Below, in pieces: positions 44,579 through 56,650 of a DNA stretch of 64,000 nt (the first letter of the stretch is position 1; every line of letters begins with the position of its first letter). Position numbers and translations under genes: made by a program. The stretch is from Hemerocallis citrina (taxonomy: Eukaryota > Streptophyta > Magnoliopsida > Asparagales > Asphodelaceae). The DNA lies in contig CM030366.1 in NCBI GenBank assembly GCA_017893485.1, positions 198,243,835 through 198,307,834 of the forward strand, given 5' to 3'. A model generated the notes under the pieces. That model ran no database searches and was not told the DNA's origin. It saw nothing but the letters and a program-made list of their open reading frames with translations.

Positions 44579-46337
44579 TTAAACTTAATAATCTGGCATT
44601 CCAACAATAGTAAAGGCTAATAAGGTGCTTGGCAGTAGGGGCTCCCATTGATTCGGAAGTACAACCTACTAACCAAAATAACAAATTGCTACCATCTCCA
44701 AATGGATCAAATCACTTATCACACACCCCCCCCCCCCACCCCACACACATGTACCCACAAATATAACCATTTACACATCTTAAATTTAGATATGACAATT
44801 CGTACGACAGTTCGTAACCATTACATGTGATTTACAATTATTTGTGAAAGATATTTGGCTCCCATTTTTTTCTGAAAATCCTAGGAACATTGATCAATTG
44901 GGATCAGATTTTCCTTTATAATCATGAATAGATGCTAGTGTCAGTTGTGTGGCTAGTTTGTGTGGCTTCACAGGAAAATGTCCATCTAATCGAGAAAACA
45001 AATTCTAAAGAGACTTATGGGCCAACCCAAACAACATTTATATAAAGATAACAAATCCAAATTCCAAAGTAAAATATAAACATCTAAATTCAAATATTGA
45101 GGAGAAAATGTGAATACAGTCTTACCAACAGCTTGCAGGACTAAGTTGATCTTCAACGATAACTATAAGACCAATTATCATCAAGATGCTCGAAGCCTCG
45201 AAACACTTGTCGGCAGGCTGTGGACATCGTTCATTCCACCTGATTTTAAATGCCATCTTCTGTGACAATCCGAGTATAAACAGGAGAAACAGAAAGACGT
45301 GTCTCTGTTCCTGTGTGAAGAATGCCCAACTTCTCAATAAATTGAATCAGGGATGCTATCTCAGCATTAATCAATGCCAATATGGGACGATTTATAACAT
45401 TCTAGCGATAAATCATAAAGGATAATAAGTAGATTAGGCACTACTAATTAGAATAGGGCACTGCATAATAAAGCTGCTTATTTGAAAATTTTAAAATATT
45501 CGACTATAGTTGGGCAGGAAAGCAGAAAATCATAACGCTCCTGTGATCATAAGAACTATTTTAAATCTTATAATCCAGAAACATACATTGAAATGACCCT
45601 GAAGTAGATAATCTTAACTGCAGGTAAAGATGAATTAGTTCCCTTTAGAAAATGATACCATCTCACCTCTTTACAATTCATACGAAAAACGTGCACAACT
45701 ATATATTTTAAAGATGAATTTACAGCCAACACTAAAGCTCTATGTTAACATAAATAGATTTTTTTTAAAAAAACTAAACACATGCATGAATTAGAATTGA
45801 GAAGTTTATAAATATTTCACAGTTGATACAGCATAAAATGGAGCTATGGTTCTGCCGACATTTCTAAACCAAGGACTATGAATCAACATACGGAGAATGG
45901 AAATATTTAAGAAAGAACAAGGAAAGGAGAGGATGAACCAAGGTCAATAGTTACAGTTGATAATATACTAGTTGAAAGACCAGAAGGAAAGGAGAGCAAC
46001 AAGGAGAAGATTACAAGATTCTCTAACATCGGAACTAACTAATAGCTAGCGTCAGTGATATTAGTATGGTCTTCTCTGTCTGTTTCAGAGATTACACAGG
46101 GTCTATGCTATCATTGCAGGTACAGAGTAGGAAACAAAATCAAGTTTAGGCTGCACAGCGACAGTGGTCACAGTAATACCACTAGTGCATGAGTCAATGG
46201 GCCATGGCTTCTCAAATCCAGTCAAGTATGCAGGACAGCAGGAGAGAGTCAAGAAGATCAGGTCATCATAGGAGATTAACTTCGCTTTTTCAATTTAGTC
46301 TACATATTTCCAGACTGGACAGATCTACTTATTCAAT
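44579..46337. other. Unassigned DNA; one exon-like minus-strand frame
   Basis: The minus-strand stretch 45337-45122 (opening MRSWAFFTQEQRHVFLFLLF, later CFEASSILMIIGLIVIVEDQ) reads as hydrophobic segments and ends at a GTAAGAC donor-like site. Two other frames are also open, and I do not recognise a family. The rest is AT-rich without clear features. Confidence 0.4.
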
Positions 46338-46346
46338 TAAAGGAAT

Positions 46347-46988
46347 GGGTTTTTAACATATATGCCCCTAACAAATATGTGAATATCATGTATGCCCCTC
46401 ACAAATATGTATTTTCATATTTGTCCCCAACAATATATACCACATCTCTTAATTACCCCTCTAGTTGAAAAAAACTCGAAACAATGGAAATTTTCAGTTT
46501 TTTTTAAATGGACTTGATGAAAAATGACTAAAATATTTTCTTCTCTACCATTCAAACTACATATTCTTCATCCTTGTAAATCCGGGCAATTGTTAATCTA
46601 ACCGAGACTCATTAACTTTTCTCAAATTTTCTTCATTTTTTTCAAGAAATGGACAAACTAATAGTACATCTTTGAAAACTACATATTTTTCCTCACGTTA
46701 CTTCTCCAAAATTGTCTTCAATCTTATTTTTAATGATAGATTATAAGCTTTCTCATTTATTTTCCTTAAAACTCTTCAATTTTTTATCATTTGATTGTCT
46801 AGTCTGATCTTTTAATTTGATTTCTATTTATCTCGTAAGAGTAGAATCATAGTTAACTTAGCGATATCTAACATAGGGGTAAATATGAAATAAAGTCCGA
46901 ATTGTTAGGGGTATATATGAAAATATATATTTGTGAGGGATATATATGATATTATCATATTTATTAGGGGTATACATGTTAAAAATCC
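46347..46988. mobile_element. Mutator-like MITE, 642 bp
   Basis: It is flanked by perfect 9-bp duplications TAAAGGAAT (46338-46346 and 46989-46997). Inverted repeats are about 90 bases long: GGGTTTTTAACATATATGCC at the left, GGATTTTTAACATGTATACC from the right, then CCCTCACAAATATGTATTTT against CCCTCACAAATATATATTTT. Non-coding. The ends resemble those of the larger element at 24834-30095. Confidence 0.85.
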
Positions 46989-47004
46989 TAAAGGAATTCA
47001 TTAT

Positions 47005-47270
47005 CACTATATGAAACATCTTCTAGATTAACCTCCAGTAGGTCAGTGTTGTAGCTAAGAGGCCCCTTAATAAATATATGTGTACACAGTCATAACTCTT
47101 ATTGCACTGTCTTATTGCACTGTGGATAGAAATAATGAAACAACTTCTAGATTAACCTCTAGTGGGTCAGTGCTGCAGATATGTTCATGCATAATTAGCT
47201 AAGAGGCCCCTTAATAAATATGTATACACATAATCATAACTCTTATTGCAATATGGTTAGTAATAATTAA
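47005..47270. repeat. Direct duplication of about 130 bp
   Basis: ACTTCTAGATTAACCTCTAGTGGGTCAGTG at 47143 repeats TCTTCTAGATTAACCTCCAGTAGGTCAGTG at about 47019. Both are followed by AGCTAAGAGGCCCCTTAATAAATATG and ATCATAACTCTTATTGCA. The second copy has an extra GATATGTTCATGCATAATT. Confidence 0.75.
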
Positions 47271-47690
47271 CCAATATGCAAACATAATTGATCACCAAAA
47301 CAGCTAACAACAGTGCTAATATGATAGTTCCTTAGGAGAACCTAGTTTGAAATAGTACCAGCCTGAAGCATTCACTGCACAATTCTCTGTACAGACTGCA
47401 GAGACTACTGGGTTTTTCTCAAGATCAAACTAGTTTATGTTTAAGGTCCTCAACTCATGATACTACACGATCTGACATGACATGAACTAAAACAGATAGT
47501 ATATTGTGGGATGCACATTATGTCTTCCAAAGTGTGTGAATCATAGAAATGATGCTACTATGTACAGAACTTAAAACATATAAAAGTTACGCTTGCAAAC
47601 ACCATATCTATAATGAAATACAAAACTCAATTTTAAAGGGTGATCATGATTTTAATGGCTTATTAACAGAAATTCCACAAACCTGAATAT
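47271..47690. other. No gene seen
   Basis: AT-rich. No conserved frame or repeat recognised. Confidence 0.5.
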
Positions 47691-47699
47691 GGAAAATCT

Positions 47700-48238
47700 C
47701 CCATATCCTCCTCAATAGAATGAATGTCTTAACCTGAATTTCAAAAGAGTAAACAAGAACGACAGTGTTAGTGAAGTAATAAAATAGAACTATATATAGA
47801 AACTAAGAAACAACAATTGAAATAATAAATGAGGGCCAAAATTGTAGCTAATTCAAAAGAAATTAAAGAAAAGCATAAGAAAAGGGAGGATCAGATTAGC
47901 TCACCTTAAATCCATTAGCATAATGAGTGAGATAATCCATACTATAAATTTTCCCTCACTTCACAATAAGCCACATGTATGATGGAAATATTTGACCTAA
48001 CAATGTATTGGTCATATATTTTGGGCTATACACATGGAGAAGGAAGTAGGGTTTTAGGAAATTTCACTTAGAAAGTCATTTGTTCGGTATATTTCACCTT
48101 TTAGAGAGACAGGGAGAGAGAGAGAAGGGAGTCCCCAATTTTGGAAGCCAAAACCTTCTCTACTACTCTTCCCAAATCAAAGAAGTAGAGTTCATTCTTC
48201 TTCTTTCGCCTAAATCAGGGAAATTCCACAAACACGGG

Positions 48239-48275
<37 letters not shown>

Positions 48276-49390
48276 AGGGGGTTGCCAACTTTGGCAGCCA
48301 AACCCTACTTCTCCACCTGCTACTTCCCAATTCCCCACCTCCCAAAACAAGAACTCCATCATCACCTCTTGTGAAACTTCTCAGATTATAAGCACAGAGA
48401 ATAAGAAGAAGAATAGTCAGTGAGAGATCACTGTCTTTTTTAGAAAGAGATTTTGGGGAAAAAGAAGAATGATTCTAAAACAAGAATAATGCGAGAGAGA
48501 GAGATCATTGACTCTTGTAGACACACACAAAAATAACTCTATTTCCCATATCCTCCTCAATAGAATGTATGTCTTAACCTGAATTTCAAAAAGGTAAACA
48601 AGAACAACAATGTTAGTGAAGTAATAAAATAGATCTATATATAGAAACTAAGAAACAACAATTGAAATAATAAATGAGAGCCCAAATTGTAGCTAATTCA
48701 AAAGAAATTAAGGAAAAACATAAGAAACAGGAGGATCAGATTAGCTCGCCTTAAATCCATCAGCATAATGGGTGCGATAATCCATACTATCAATTTCCCC
48801 TCACTTGACTATAAGCCACATGTATGTTGGAAATATTTGACTTAACAGTGTATTGCCCATCTTTTTTGTGCTATACACGTGGAGAAGGAAGTAGGGTTTT
48901 GGAAAATTTCACATAGAAAGTCATTTGTTCGGTATTTCGTCTTTTAGAGAGACAGAAAGAAAGGAGTCCCCAATTTTGGAAGCCAAAACCTTCTCTACTA
49001 CTCTTCCGAAATCAACAGTAGGGTTCATTCTTCTTCTTTCTAAAGCCTGAATCTGATAAATTCCACAAACATGGGGTGGGAGAGAGAGAGAGGGAGAGAG
49101 AGAGACGACGGGGGTTACCATCTTTGGCAGCCAAACCCTACTTCTCCACCCGCTACTTCCCAATTCCCCACCTACCAAAACAAGAACATCATCACCTCTT
49201 GTGAAACTTCTCAGATTATAAGCACAGAGAATAAGAAGAAGAATAGTCAGCGAGAGATCATTGTCTTTTTTAGACAGATATTTTGGGAAAGAAGAAGAAT
49301 GATGAGAGAGATCATTGTCTCTTGTAGACACAAAAAAAAACTCTATTTCCTTAATTTCCAATCACCTAATCCGAAAAGGTGAAGAGTTCA
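47700..49390. repeat. 845-bp tandem duplication, two copies
   Basis: CATATCCTCCTCAATAGAATG starts at 47702 and 48547. The copies stay aligned through GATCAGATTAGCTC, CCACATGTATG, GTAGGGTTTT, GAGTCCCCAATTTTGGAAGCC and GGCAGCCAAACCCTACTTCTCC. They differ by substitutions and by the length of a (GA)n run (48241-48271 and 49079-49105). Long frames on either strand are built from the GA runs. The segment may be a duplicated minus-strand promoter and leader, because a related cassette lies at 40.1-40.5 kb. Confidence 0.85.
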
Positions 49391-51961
49391 GAGTCCACAG
49401 TGGCAAAAGGGGGGCTTTGAGTCTTGAGAGCAAATAGATGAAGCGGAGAAAAATGTGGAATGTAAGAATAAATTTTGTTGATAAGTTTGGTGTACCTCAC
49501 TTGTGTCTGTCCTGTCTATACCACTAGCTAATAATAATTGGGATTTAAAAAAGTAAATAGATGAAGCAAAGTAAGTGTGGGAAAGCAATGAAAAAAAGAG
49601 GAAATGAGAGCAATCATTACATCAATAAGTTTGTTTGACTTTCTTCACATACTTGCAAACACTTGATTGCCTCTTTCCTTCCTATTATACTCAACAGCTA
49701 GACTGATATCTTGTCAGGTGGTCCCTGCAATTGGCCCAGATGCCAACTCAACTCAGTTCCTCAATGTTATAATAATATCACATCTACATATTTTCCAGTA
49801 TCTACTTGCTTCTGTCCTCCATGTTTCTTACACTACATTATCCAAGTTCTTCATTTGGCTCATCTTGCTTCTACTTCAATTTTTATGTTGTAAACACATG
49901 CACACACTACTCCACTACGAATCTGCATCAAGCAGCATATAAAGTAAACTACACTTGCAGTCTCTGTCTCTTTTAGCCTTTCTACAGGGGTTAAGGACAT
50001 GATCATTACATTTGTTGTTACCCTCGGGAAACATATGACTGAAATAGACATCAAGCTGTTAATGCAGCATCAAATTCGCATCTTGAAATAAAATGCTCCC
50101 ACCACCATTTTGAATGGTCTGCTTTGAGTCCCCTTGATACACATGGTGAAGTAGCAGGATAAAACACCACATCCCCCTCACGGTTCTGATAAATAGAGAG
50201 CAAGTCTGCAAGAGCAAAAAGCAGAGAATTGACTAGCTTCTCTCAACTAGATGCTACAGTTCCACGCAAAGTCAAGGATTGAGATTACAGGTTACGCTAT
50301 TCAATGCAGCAAGACTGAGAAACATCAACTTGATTCTATGAATATTCCATTCCTCGTGATTTTTTAACTTTTTGGTTATGATTAATCACAGGAATCATGC
50401 ATAATATTGTACTTGGAAAACATACTCTACATCATACTCCCATAAGTAGAATCGGACAAAACTCCAAATATGACCATAACACTTTTACTAGCAAGACTTG
50501 CTAACTGACTGACAAGGCAACAAATTCAAGGTTGTAACTGTCCACATTAGTATCATTAATTAGATTAAATTTGCGTTGCAAACAGCATCGGTGAGCTATT
50601 CAGTATAATGGTGTTCAGGTCCCTTTAATTATGAGGAAAATTAAGTATCATTTTCCGGGGGAAAAACGAGGGATCCTGAGAAGATAGCTACTCCAATGAA
50701 GTATTCTCCTGGAAGATATAGCGATCATAGTATCTCCAATTCTCAATGCATATAATGAAGCTCTAGGTCTGATTGATATTATAATAACCGAGACAGTAGA
50801 TAGAATTTCTACATTGAGCATTTACTTACCAGCAGTCAAGTACGTATGGGATGGAAATGGAGCTAAAATCTTGTAGCTGATTCAAATTCAACATGATGCC
50901 ACCTATAACATTTAAAGCATAGGTTCATTACAAAGTTTATGGAAAACGCATCGTTCCTTTCCATAATACAAAAAAGTTGCTTATAATATCAGGCCAGAGT
51001 TTATGGACCAGAAAATCTTACATTTGGATAATATAATAGTGAATAGTGGATTGATCTACACTTTCAAAAGTAAAGCAATATTTTTTTGTCTTATATATTC
51101 ATTAATTGCACTAGTATACGGAGACCCTAAAGCCACAATCTGTAGTGCAAAACAAAACACAAGGGAACCAAGCAAGGCAGGACAGATTCCAAACAATAAA
51201 GTAAACATTTTCAGAAATGAAAAAATATATTTAAGCTAGTCACATATGAAAGCTTGTAAGCCTAAATATATATTGATGTAAACGAGCATTAATTAAACAA
51301 TCATAACAAATAATTAAGATTAGGACTAGATCCTAAACTATTGAAAACACTGACTATCTTCATCAAAATTAAGTCCCATTTACGTCAGAACCACTGGATT
51401 TGTTAAAGCTAATCCAGATTTTCTAGCGAAATATTACTTTAGCTAACAACAAATTATAGGTAGTCAAGTTTGGCTTTTGTATCTACGAATTTTGTCATTT
51501 ACAAAGTTTTCATTAGGTTAGATAATTCAAACATGAGCAATTTAAGAATGTTGTTGTCTATGACCTACACTGGTGATTCCTCCATGGCCTACTTACAAAA
51601 CATAACTTATATCCGATATTCAGTAGATGTAACAGACGCAAAAGTAATTATTTAGCAACTGCATAGAACATTCCAAACTAATTTTAACAAAGCATAAACA
51701 TTTCTTTTGAACTAAATGCCAGACTCATATACATCTGTATAAAAATCTGAAAAAGATAACTACAAGTACCTATTAACAAATGCTACAAAATGAAGTGATG
51801 ATTCAATCCCATAAGGTGTACCAGAACAAAATGACAAGGATACCAAATTTCCACATTTTTTCTGCATCAACATATTTGATAGGTTAACAGATAATCAGTA
51901 CCAATGCCTATGGATAAAACCCTAATTTCTATTTGAAGTATTGATGAAATTGCATTTTAAA
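49391..51961. other. Unassigned DNA
   Basis: AT-rich. Two short plus-strand pieces look exon-like: VVPAIGPDANSTQFLNV near 49721-49770 after a CAG, and GVKDMIITFVVTLGKHMTEI near 49986-50045 after a CAG. They share no common frame or domain I can name. Nothing else recognised. Confidence 0.4.
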
Positions 51962-53140
51962 TCTGTTTCTCACCGTTCTACTTTCATTTCTCTCATCTAA
52001 TAAACTACACAATAACATCAAAAAATAATATGCATCGTAGAACCACATACTAAAAAAACAATTATGGACGAGGTAGAGAGAGGTTACCCTTCACGCTGAG
52101 CAACAGAACCGCACCAACCTGCTCTGATCCTTCACAACGCCATCCACTCTGCACATGAATAACAACAAATCATTAGTTGAACTTCTTAACTTCCAGTTTT
52201 TTTCACACAGTCACAAATTCTACACACACACCCTTACCTTGTTTACTCCCGCACCAACAGAGACAATCCAGTTCCTCGTTAAACCTGTCCCTTCCGCCCC
52301 TTCTTTTCATTTTCATACCTGAAATCAAATCAAAAGGAAATTGCTTCAACATCCGTGGTAAAACTTTATTATTTACATTATTAAAAAAGAAAAAAAGAGA
52401 CTCATTTACCTCGAATCTGATGGCGATGAGAAATCCTCCTTCACTTTTGGCCAATTTTAAACCTGTAAAATTTGTTGGAAATCGGTCGGAAATTGTAAAG
52501 AACGGGAAAGATTAGGGTTTCGAAACGTGCAATCATTCAATTTGATAGAAATCAAGAGCAAAAATCCCTCTTTGTTCTTGAGGAATCTAGAGAGTAAACA
52601 GATGCATGTTTCGAAAAGGAAAAGAAAACCAGAATAAATGAACTCACCATGACGTCACCGCCGGAGTTTTACGGTGTCACCGCTTAGGGTTTTAAAGTTT
52701 TGGGAGGCGGCGGCGGGGGCGGGGGCGGCGGGGGTTTAGAGTAACGGAAGTGGGGTGAGAGAGGGAGGATGGAGATTGGGAATTTTGGGATTTCGGATCG
52801 GGTTTTGGATTTGAGATTGTCTTTTACCTGCAATCGTATATGATGTCTCCTATGTACGGCATTCCTATCGCCCTTCAATCGTCCCAAATATTGTGCCTTA
52901 AGGACAGGCATTTATAGATGTAATTAGGCGGTGCACTAAGATAGCTTTTAATGGACGCTAGGTTGTTAATACCGGTAATTACGGGTACTAATTACAATCG
53001 ATTAAAACAGCAGAAAATTGGACCGGGCCAGATTTAACTCTTCAATCTTTTGTTCCTAAAAAAACAATTCAAAACAGGCACACGGAGATAAATCTTATAT
53101 AAATTTCAAATAATGTCATCTGAGGTTCCTGAAATTTTTT
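51962..53140. repeat. Duplicated segment B (partner at 1675-3175)
   Basis: It aligns with segment A in the same orientation (see that entry). It has one copy of the block that is tandemly doubled in A, and lacks part of the GC-rich tract and the adjacent LINE. A GGCGGGGGC run at 52705-52732 gives a polyproline frame on the minus strand. GT...AG patterns on the minus strand (for example GACGTCATG followed by GTGAGTTC near 52650) are kept in both copies, which argues for a former gene start. Confidence 0.7.
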
Positions 53141-53158
53141 TAATCTCTACTTATATCT

Positions 53159-53751
53159 ACTAGTAGTTTATACGTGCGATGTACATTTTAATAAATATAA
53201 TTTTTTAAAATAAAAATTTAGACGGAGTCTTGATTTGAACCTAGGACCTCCTTCATAATAGTTATACACGTGTATTACACGGGTTGGTAGATTGACAAAA
53301 CATTTACAAATGACACTAAGGTCTTCTCCCATTATAATATTAGAGATATTAGAGATATTAGAGATATATATATATAAAAATTTAGTCTACCGCTAGTTCT
53401 TTATGGGTCTGCTGTTCAGGCAGCAACTTAAAGCAAAGATTGCTATAGGTGTAAATAGATTAAAACTAGGCCAAAATTATTACAAAAATTATATTCTACT
53501 TCCTCGAGCTGTTCATTAGTATTCTTGAATTTATTGAACCCTAGAGATATTATAATATATATATCTCTAATATTATAATAGGAGAAGGCCTTAATGTCAT
53601 TTGTAAATGTTTTGTCAATCTACCAACCCTTGTAACACACGTGCATAACTATTATAAAGGAGGTCATAGGTTAAAATAAAGACTATGTCTAAATTTTTAT
53701 TTTCAGAAACTATATTTATTAAGACGTGCATCGCACGTGTAAATTACTAGT
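53159..53751. mobile_element. Foldback element, about 590 bp, 200-bp arms
   Basis: The arms begin ACTAGTAGTTTATACGTGCG at the left and ACTAGTAATTTACACGTGCG from the right. They stay paired for about 200 bases (AAAATTTAGAC, CCTCCTT(C/T)ATAATAGTTAT, GGTTGGTAGATTGACAAAAC, CATTTACAAATGACA), separated by about 170 bases. A clear target duplication was not found, so the superfamily is uncertain. Confidence 0.7.
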
Positions 53752-54345
53752 ACTATTTTAATGGGAGAGTTGGGTTGTAAACAAACAAACCCTAATTTTG
53801 TAACTGAGCAAACCCGTGTAATATACTGCCAAACTAAATCCGCCAAACATATCTGTGTGATGTATGTGCAAAGAAAAAAAACCACATCATCTTCTCTGTT
53901 GGAAACAAAAAAAAAAACTAAATCAAAAACCTCTTCATCTTCTCCCTATTCAACTTCTCTCTGGACGTGCGCCGCTCTCTCTCGCATTCCCGTCTCCACC
54001 ACACCGACGTTGCGCGCACTTCACCGTCGTCCGAAGGCCATTACGCCGTCAATACGTCGCGTCCTTGTCGTAGCTCGGTCGAACCTCGAACGCTGTCGCC
54101 GTTGCCACTTCGCCGTCGGGCCAATGGTTGTCGTCGAATCTCAGAGTTGTGCCGCGTCTTCACCGTTCAGCCAAAGGTAGCCCTGGCCCAATTTCTTATC
54201 TTCTTCTTCATTCATCTACCCATCTATCCAGTTGACGATTTCTCTTATTTTTGTTTCATGGGTGTTGATAGGCCTTTTCTCTTCTTCTTCTCTTCATCTT
54301 CATTCATCTACCCATCTACCCAATTGACGATTTCTCTTACTTTTG
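53752..54345 (+). other. C-rich, 5'-leader-like sequence
   Basis: Rich in CGCCGTC and TCTTCTTC motifs, as in plant 5' leaders. A short duplicated block (CATCTACCCATCTA(T/C)CCA(G/A)TTGACGATTTCTCTTA) is at 54214 and 54308. Overlapping open frames of up to 139 codons in different phases are arginine/serine-rich and not convincing as a protein. Confidence 0.4.
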
Positions 54346-54349
54346 TTTC

Positions 54350-54925
54350 ATGGGTGTTGATATTAGGGAAAATTAGAAGATTATAAGCCAAATTTGGTTG
54401 AAATTTTGATTGGAGAAGCTTTTGGTTTGATTGATCACTGAGGTGGGTGGTTTTCTTCATGGTTAATTATGATAATTTTTTATTCTTTACTTTTGGTGGT
54501 TTTTTTAAAATGACGGATAAGTTAACAATTTTGCTTATTTTTGTTTCGTGGTTGTTGAGCTTAGAGGAAATCGGAAGATTAGAAGCGAAATTTGGTTGAA
54601 AATTTGATTGGATAAGCTTCGGATTTGATTGACCACTAGGTGAGTGGTTTGCTTTTTGGTTAATTATGATAACTTTTATTCTTTGTTTTTGGTGATCTTT
54701 TCAAAACGATGGAGAAGTTAACAATTTCGCTTATTTTTGTTTCATGTGTGTTGAGATTAGGGGAAATCAGAAGATTATAAGAGAAATTTAGTTGAAGATT
54801 TAATTGGAGAAGCTTTGAATTTGATTGCTCACTAAGGTAAGTGGTTTGCTTCTTGGTTAATTATGATAACTTTTTATTCTTTGCTTTTGGTGATTTTTTT
54901 AAAAAGGCAAAGAAGTTGACAATTC
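54350..54925. repeat. Tandem repeat of about 197-bp units, three copies
   Basis: The block TTGTTTC(A/G)TG, GTGTTGA, TTAG(A/G)GGAAAT, AGAAGATTA(T/G)AAG, AAATTTGGTTGAA, GGAGAAGCTT, GGTTAATTATGATAA, TTTTTATTCTTT recurs starting at about 54343, 54545 and 54742. Divergence is moderate. The third copy ends near 54925. Confidence 0.75.
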
Positions 54926-55080
54926 CCCAAGGTAGAGATGATAGAGTTCGGTTTTGTATGGTTAAATTAGAGATGAGGGATTAGAAATTTAGGAATGTGT
55001 GTTTATTATTAATTCATCTATCCATCTACACAATTGCCAATTTTCTTTATTTGATTGGAGAAGCTTTGGAAATGTCCATA
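54926..55080. other. Short spacer, nothing recognised
   Basis: AT-rich sequence between the tandem repeat and the CACTA end. Confidence 0.5.
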
Positions 55081-55318
55081 CACTATAAGGAATTTGACAT
55101 ATAGTGATAGCAAAAATTCATAGGTAAAAGGCAGAAAACCGTAGGTATAGTGTGTAAAACCTATACCAACGGACATATTTTTCCGTAGTTTTTAATTAGC
55201 TATACCCACGGCACAATGCCGTCTCTATAGCCTATAGCGATGGTTTTTTCATCCGTTGGACAAAACCTCGGTGTTATACCCACGGTTTTGTGTCCGTTGG
55301 TATAGGTTTTAACGACAC
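55081..55318 (+). mobile_element. CACTA element, left end, interrupted by the Tekay element
   Basis: It starts CACTATAAGGAATTTGACAT. It then carries dense subterminal repeats in both orientations of CCGTTGGTATAGGTTT, ACCCACGG and CCGT(A/T)G types up to the LTR border, which is the layout of a CACTA end. The other end must lie beyond the Tekay element, outside the window. The last five bases, GACAC (55314-55318), are the presumed Tekay target site. Confidence 0.65.
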
Positions 55319-55795
55319 TGTAATATCCCTAGTATGTAAGATATATATTTTTGTTCTTTTTTTTCCTTACAAAGAAAATATATGTATACATTGATTGCAT
55401 ATATAGATATATGTGCATTGTTTATGTTAACACGCTCTATGCCTACTTTCTTTATTTGATAAGTTTTCAAAAAAAAAAAAAAAGGCCCAACTTTCCCTCT
55501 TAAAGCCCAACCCAACAATGTAACCATAGGTAAATGTAAATAAATAAAGCTTAGGGGTGTGAAAGTAAAAAGGAATGACACCTAAGCACCCTAGAAGCCT
55601 CCACACTCCTCCACATCTCCCTTTTTCCTTCTCATCTATTCTGGCCGGCAGTAACCAGCAGAACCAGCAGCACCATTCACCCATTTTTATATATATATGT
55701 GTGAAAACTTGTTCTTTACTACTTTTTACAGAACCCTACTTCTCTTATAATAAACCCTAGCCTAACTTTCTTCCATTCTTTCTATCTGCCATACT

Positions 55796-55797
<2 letters not shown>

Positions 55798-55838
<41 letters not shown>
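55798..55838. repeat. (TA)n tract in LTR
   Basis: About 40 bases of alternating AT inside the LTR. It could double as a TATA region, but this is not provable from sequence. Confidence 0.9.
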
Positions 55839-55839
<1 letters not shown>

Positions 55840-56039
55840 ACTTTAGAAAAACATAAGCTAAGGAAGCTCTTGAAGCAAGGAAGAAGACGCATATCTTGGA
55901 AGAAGAAAGTGGGTATTTTCCTTATCTCTTGATTACTTTTGTGATTTTTTTTTATAGAAGTTATGGTTTGATAATATTGTGGTTTGAAAGTAGTAAAATT
56001 GTGTTAAGAAATATGCTTGTTAAGTGTTAGAAAATTTAG

Positions 56040-56650
56040 TAGTATAAAAAGCATCAGTAGTAGTAGTAATGTTAGTAGTATAAAAGTATAAGTAGTAGTA
56101 GTAATATTAGTAGTATAAAAAGCATCAGTAGTAGTAGTAATGTTAGTAGTATAAAAGTATAAGTAGTAGTAGTAATATTAGTAGTATAAAAAGCATCAGT
56201 AGTAGTAGTAATGTTAGTATTAAAGTATAAGTAGAAGTAGTAATATTAGTAGTACAAAAGCATCAGTAGTAGTAGTAATACTAGTAAGTATTATAGCATC
56301 AGTAGTAGTAGTAATGTTAGTAGTATAAAAGTATAAGTAGTAGTAGTAATATTAGTAGTATAAAAAGCATCAGTAGTAGTAGTAATACTAGTAAGTATTA
56401 TAGCATCAGTAGTAGTAGTAATATTAGTGGTATTAAAGTATCAGTAGTGGTAGTAATGTTAGTAGTATTAATAGTGGCAGTAATAGCAGCAGCAGTAGGC
56501 ATAATAGTAGTAATAGCAGTAGTAATAGTAGTAGTAATAGTGGCAGCAGTAATAGTAGCGGTAACAGTGATAGTAGTAAGCATCAGTAGTAGTGAATAAT
56601 AGGCATGAGAAGGCATCAGTAGAAGCAGTAATTTAAAGAAGTAGTAATTC
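56040..56650. repeat. AGT-rich minisatellite with 71-bp period inside LTR
   Basis: AGCATCAGTAGTAGTAGTAAT starts at 56050, 56121 and 56192, a 71-base higher-order period. It then degrades into irregular AGT, AGC and GTA triplet repeats to about 56600. Each unit alternates a GCATCAG half and a GTATAAG half. The related solo LTR lacks it, so it expanded in this LTR lineage. The threonine/isoleucine-rich minus-strand frame here is an artefact of the repeat. Confidence 0.88.

Noticed and set aside
48921..49361. Minus-strand frame of 146 codons
   Set aside because: Built largely from a (GA)n run and duplicated leader sequence; the frame is not kept in the sister copy at 48.1-48.5 kb.
52684..52911. 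Polyproline minus-strand frame
   Set aside because: Caused by a GGCGGGGGC run; the equivalent in segment A has a different frame.
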